Below are positions 61,590-64,000 of a stretch of 64,000 bases of DNA, piece by piece. Location: positions 124,001 to 188,000 of the forward strand of contig NZ_JABMJG010000006.1 of assembly GCF_013376045.1 (NCBI RefSeq). Reading direction: 5' to 3'. The position numbers and the translations under genes are program-made. Under the pieces are notes generated by a model that was given only the letters and a program-made list of their open reading frames with translations, was not told where the DNA came from and searched no databases. This stretch comes from Variovorax sp. SG517. Its GTDB lineage: Bacteria; Pseudomonadota; Gammaproteobacteria; Burkholderiales; Burkholderiaceae_C. Each line of letters starts with the position of its first letter. Positions within the stretch are counted from its first letter, which is position 1.

Positions 61590-63821
61590 TCAGCGGGCGA
61601 GGTTCGCGATGAATGCCGCATCCTTTGCACCGCTGTAGATGCGGAAGTCCTGCATGCGCCCCTTGAAGTACGGATCGCCGCCGTACTGGGAGCGCCCCAG
61701 CCAGGTCCGGGTGGTCTTGCCCATCTGGAAAGGAGTCATCCAGATGCCATCCGCGGTGGCCACCTGCGCGCCATCCATGTAGAGCGTTCCCACGGTGCCC
61801 GAGAGCGTGACCGCCAGGTGCACCCAGCGCCCGGTGGGTGTCTCTCCGCCGGCCACCGACTCTTCCTTCCAGAACTGATTGCGAGAGCCTGAAAAACGCA
61901 GCTGCTTGTTGCCGTCGCGAAGGATGAGGATCATGTAGGCCACGTCGTTGGAACCGAAGTCGAAAACGCGTGCGATGACCGACGCCGTATCCCAGTAGAC
62001 CCACACCGCGACCGTGAAATCGCCCAGGGCCGACACGGCTCCGTCGGGCAGCTGGATGTGGCCGCTGCGGCCGTCGAGCTGCACGGCGCTTCCGCCGTTG
62101 CGTCCTTCGCCCCAGCTCGTGCCGCCGATCAGCTGCCCGTGCAGGCCGCGGCCGCTGGCGTCGTTAGCATCGCCGTTGAGCGGCAGGTGCAGCCACAGCT
62201 CGCCCGGGACCGCCACGCGCAGGGTGTCCGCGCCGGTCATCTCTCCGGCGTCGGTCACCGCGTCGATCCGGTAGTACCAGGTGCCCTGGTCGGGATCGTC
62301 GGTGTAGGTGCGTGGGTCGGTGACCGGCGCGAGGGTCGTGAACGGACCGTTGGGCGACGCCGCGCGCTGCACGAGGTACTGCGAAGCGCCTGCGGTGCCC
62401 CACCACGACAGCTGCACCTTTCCGTCGTTCAGGAACGCGCTCAGCCCGCTGGGCCTGGCGGCAGGGACCGGATCGCGTGCATAGAGCAGCGTGCCGATGC
62501 CCGGCTGGTCTCCGCCGTCGACGCGCTCGGGCCGCATCTTGTCGAGCATCGCCTTGGTCCAGGGGGCCGAGAGTCCCTTGCGGCTCACATAGTGGCTGTA
62601 GATGAGGTCCCAGTTGGGCCGCGGGCTGTTCGTGCCCGCCGCAGCGGTCCCCGCTCCGTGGACACCGTCGTAGGGGGCGAACGGCATCGTGTACAGCGCG
62701 TTGCCGTTGGCATCCGCGAGGTTCGTCTTGGCCACGTACTCCGCACCGGCCAGCAGCCGGTTGTTCCAGTAGCCGAAGAGGTCCTCGCCCTGGTTCCAGG
62801 CCATCTGGCACAGCATGCCGGCCAGCGAGATGCCGAGTGTGGAGTGGCCCTGGTCGCGATGGCTCTCCTGCCATTGACCGAGGTAACCGGGGTGCACGTA
62901 GTAGACGTTGTTGGCGCTCGCGCCGCAGCCACGTCCGCTCTTGTAGTAGTTGCTCGCCTCGGCGACCAGGTCGGGCCGGTCGCAGAACACGCCGATCGCA
63001 TAGACGGCGCAGATGTTGGCCAGGTCCCAGTTGGCCCAGTAGTGGGTGACCTTTCTGATCTCGGTGCCGTTGTGGTTGACCAGGAAGTCGTGGGCCTTCG
63101 GGTAGAACACCTTCAGCAGCATGGCCTGGAAGCGCGCGACGTCTTCCTTTGCCCAGCCGGGGTAGCTGCGCATCAGTTCGGCGGCGTTGGCCCACTGGTT
63201 GCCGTAGAGGCCCGAGGCGAGGAAGACGTTCGAGTTGCCGCCCAACTCGGTCAAGGTCGACGACCACGCATTGAGGAACTCCACCGCCTTCTTCGCATAG
63301 CGCTCGTCTTTGGAGATGTTCCAGCGCAATGCGAGATGAAGGGCGCGCACCATGTCGCCGATCATCTGCCAGTAGTTCTCGCCATCGACGCCGCGCGTCA
63401 CCAATGCCAGGGGACGCGGCTTCGCGTCCAGGTTGGTGTTGTTCGTCTTGAGCATCATGTTCAAGCCGCCCACCCAAGGCTCCGCATTGGCGGCCAGCTT
63501 GTCGCGGATGCGCTGTAGATCGTCTTCCGTAACGAGCAGGCCGGGGTGCACGATCTTGCGTACCTGGGGCTCAGGGGCGGTCGGCTCGGGCGCTGGGGTG
63601 TCGGGGGTAAGGGGGGCAATGGGCGTATCGGCGCCGGCGACAGCGGCGGGGGTGGCACCCGGTGACTGCTGCGCGGTGGCTCCCCCTATCGGCGAAAAAC
63701 TTCCGCTGCTACCACCTCCGCAAGCGGTCGTGCCGAGAGCGAGTGCGCTCGCCGTGCCGATGAAGAAGGTGCGCCGGTCCAGCAGGGTCGCATTCTTGTC
63801 GTCGTCCGAGGGATGTGTCAT
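61590..63821 (-). CDS. alginate-lyase-family lipoprotein with C-terminal LamG domain
   Basis: 743 residues from ATG 63821. The N-terminus combines a twin-arginine pair (DRRTFFIGTASALALG, Arg16-Arg17) with a lipobox Cys34 (TTAC), then a Pro/Ala/Thr linker to about 87. Residues about 95-410 are an alpha/alpha-toroid alginate-lyase-like domain (DGENYWQMIGDMVRALHLALRW; HYWANWDLANICAVYAIGVFCD; GHSTLGISLAGMLCQMAWNQG). A fibronectin-like segment (about 440-540, SGLSAFLNDGKVQLSWWG) precedes a LamG/concanavalin domain at about 545-740. Predicted surface polysaccharide lyase; substrate unknown. Confidence 0.88.
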   Translation of the reverse strand: MTHPSDDDKNATLLDRRTFFIGTASALALGTTACGGGSSGSFSPIGGATAQQSPGATPAAVAGADTPIAPLTPDTPAPEPTAPEPQVRKIVHPGLLVTEDDLQRIRDKLAANAEPWVGGLNMMLKTNNTNLDAKPRPLALVTRGVDGENYWQMIGDMVRALHLALRWNISKDERYAKKAVEFLNAWSSTLTELGGNSNVFLASGLYGNQWANAAELMRSYPGWAKEDVARFQAMLLKVFYPKAHDFLVNHNGTEIRKVTHYWANWDLANICAVYAIGVFCDRPDLVAEASNYYKSGRGCGASANNVYYVHPGYLGQWQESHRDQGHSTLGISLAGMLCQMAWNQGEDLFGYWNNRLLAGAEYVAKTNLADANGNALYTMPFAPYDGVHGAGTAAAGTNSPRPNWDLIYSHYVSRKGLSAPWTKAMLDKMRPERVDGGDQPGIGTLLYARDPVPAARPSGLSAFLNDGKVQLSWWGTAGASQYLVQRAASPNGPFTTLAPVTDPRTYTDDPDQGTWYYRIDAVTDAGEMTGADTLRVAVPGELWLHLPLNGDANDASGRGLHGQLIGGTSWGEGRNGGSAVQLDGRSGHIQLPDGAVSALGDFTVAVWVYWDTASVIARVFDFGSNDVAYMILILRDGNKQLRFSGSRNQFWKEESVAGGETPTGRWVHLAVTLSGTVGTLYMDGAQVATADGIWMTPFQMGKTTRTWLGRSQYGGDPYFKGRMQDFRIYSGAKDAAFIANLAR

Positions 63822-63948
63822 TTTGCGTAAATATGTAAACAAATGAATCTGCAAGCTGCATGCCATTCACTTCGATCGCTCGATGAAATGAAATCGGTAA
63901 AACCGATGGATGCATTGCGCGTGTGAGAAGGACACGCAGCGGCAGAAA

Positions 63949-63965
63949 GTGACATTCGTTGTCAC
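63949..63965. promoter_or_regulatory. inverted repeat GTGACA-TTCGT-TGTCAC
   Basis: Perfect 6-5-6 inverted repeat, 128 bp before the lyase ATG. It shares GACATT and TGTCAC with the repeat at 63984-63996. Confidence 0.45.
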
Positions 63966-63983
63966 ATGAGAAGCCGGCGAGGC

Positions 63984-63996
63984 GACATTGAATGTC
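63984..63996. promoter_or_regulatory. inverted repeat GACATT-G-AATGTC
   Basis: Perfect 6-1-6 inverted repeat followed by AC, 35 bp from the related repeat at 63949-63965. Probable paired regulator site; the regulator is not in the window. Confidence 0.45.
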
Positions 63997-64000
63997 ACTG

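Noticed and set aside
1..64000. CRISPR arrays, tRNAs, rRNAs, transposases, phage genes
   Set aside because: None was seen: no regularly spaced repeats, no cloverleaf or conserved rRNA stretches noticed, and no integrase or transposase motifs among the proteins.

Overview
The window reads as chromosomal DNA of a high-GC, metabolically versatile betaproteobacterium, most like Burkholderiales/Comamonadaceae (a Variovorax-type genome). This is an inference from GC-rich coding, five Bug-type (tripartite tricarboxylate) periplasmic receptors without membrane partners, several LysR/IclR/GntR regulators beside small catabolic operons, and branched-chain-type ABC importers paired with hydrolases. No rRNA, tRNA, CRISPR array, insertion sequence or phage gene was seen. 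Coding density is very high, with many ATGA/GTGA/TGATG start-stop overlaps. 59 genes are called. Two are notable fusions and two are thiolase-fold proteins with altered catalytic residues.

Region A (1-7986, minus strand) is one tightly coupled catabolic operon: ring-hydroxylating dioxygenase alpha and beta, a stand-alone V4R-domain protein, an AMP-forming CoA ligase, a thiolase-fold protein lacking all classical thiolase catalytic residues, a DUF35-SDR fusion, and two tandem cyclase-family metal hydrolases (the last cut by the window edge). A GntR/FCD regulator is divergent, and two GTATAC-centred sites lie between them. Region B (9253-17263) holds a DapA-family lyase/aldolase, an aspartate-dehydrogenase-like enzyme, 3-hydroxyanthranilate 3,4-dioxygenase with a back-to-back LysR gene, a Bug receptor, a flavin reductase-like protein, and an aldehyde dehydrogenase with its own LysR.

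Region C (17452-24399) is a nitrilase in one operon with a complete branched-chain-type ABC importer, with a divergent AraC regulator. Region D (24388-34517) is a (4-hydroxy)mandelate pathway: alpha-hydroxy-acid dehydrogenase, ketopantoate-reductase-family dehydrogenase, aromatic acid MFS transporter, PobA, Bug receptor, benzaldehyde-type dehydrogenase and benzoylformate decarboxylase, with a divergent LysR. Region E (34560-41466) is an amidase with a second ABC importer whose inner-membrane permease and ATPase are fused, and a divergent LuxR-type regulator. C, D and E together could take an aromatic nitrile, amide or hydroxy acid down to protocatechuate.

Region F (41580-53362) is an acyl-CoA (beta-oxidation-like) module around an IclR gene: on the minus strand a Bug receptor, DUF35 protein, thiolase with Ser at the Cys position, enoyl-CoA hydratase and SDR; on the plus strand acyl-CoA dehydrogenase, NDP-forming CoA ligase, class III CoA-transferase and two nitronate-monooxygenase-like flavoproteins. 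Region G (53317-60148) is a LacI gene facing an operon of three SDRs, two Bug receptors, an AhpD-like protein and an NTF2-like protein, with a perfect LacI-type palindrome between. Region H (60170-64000) holds two surface lipoproteins, one Gly-rich and one an alginate-lyase/LamG protein, with two related inverted repeats upstream.
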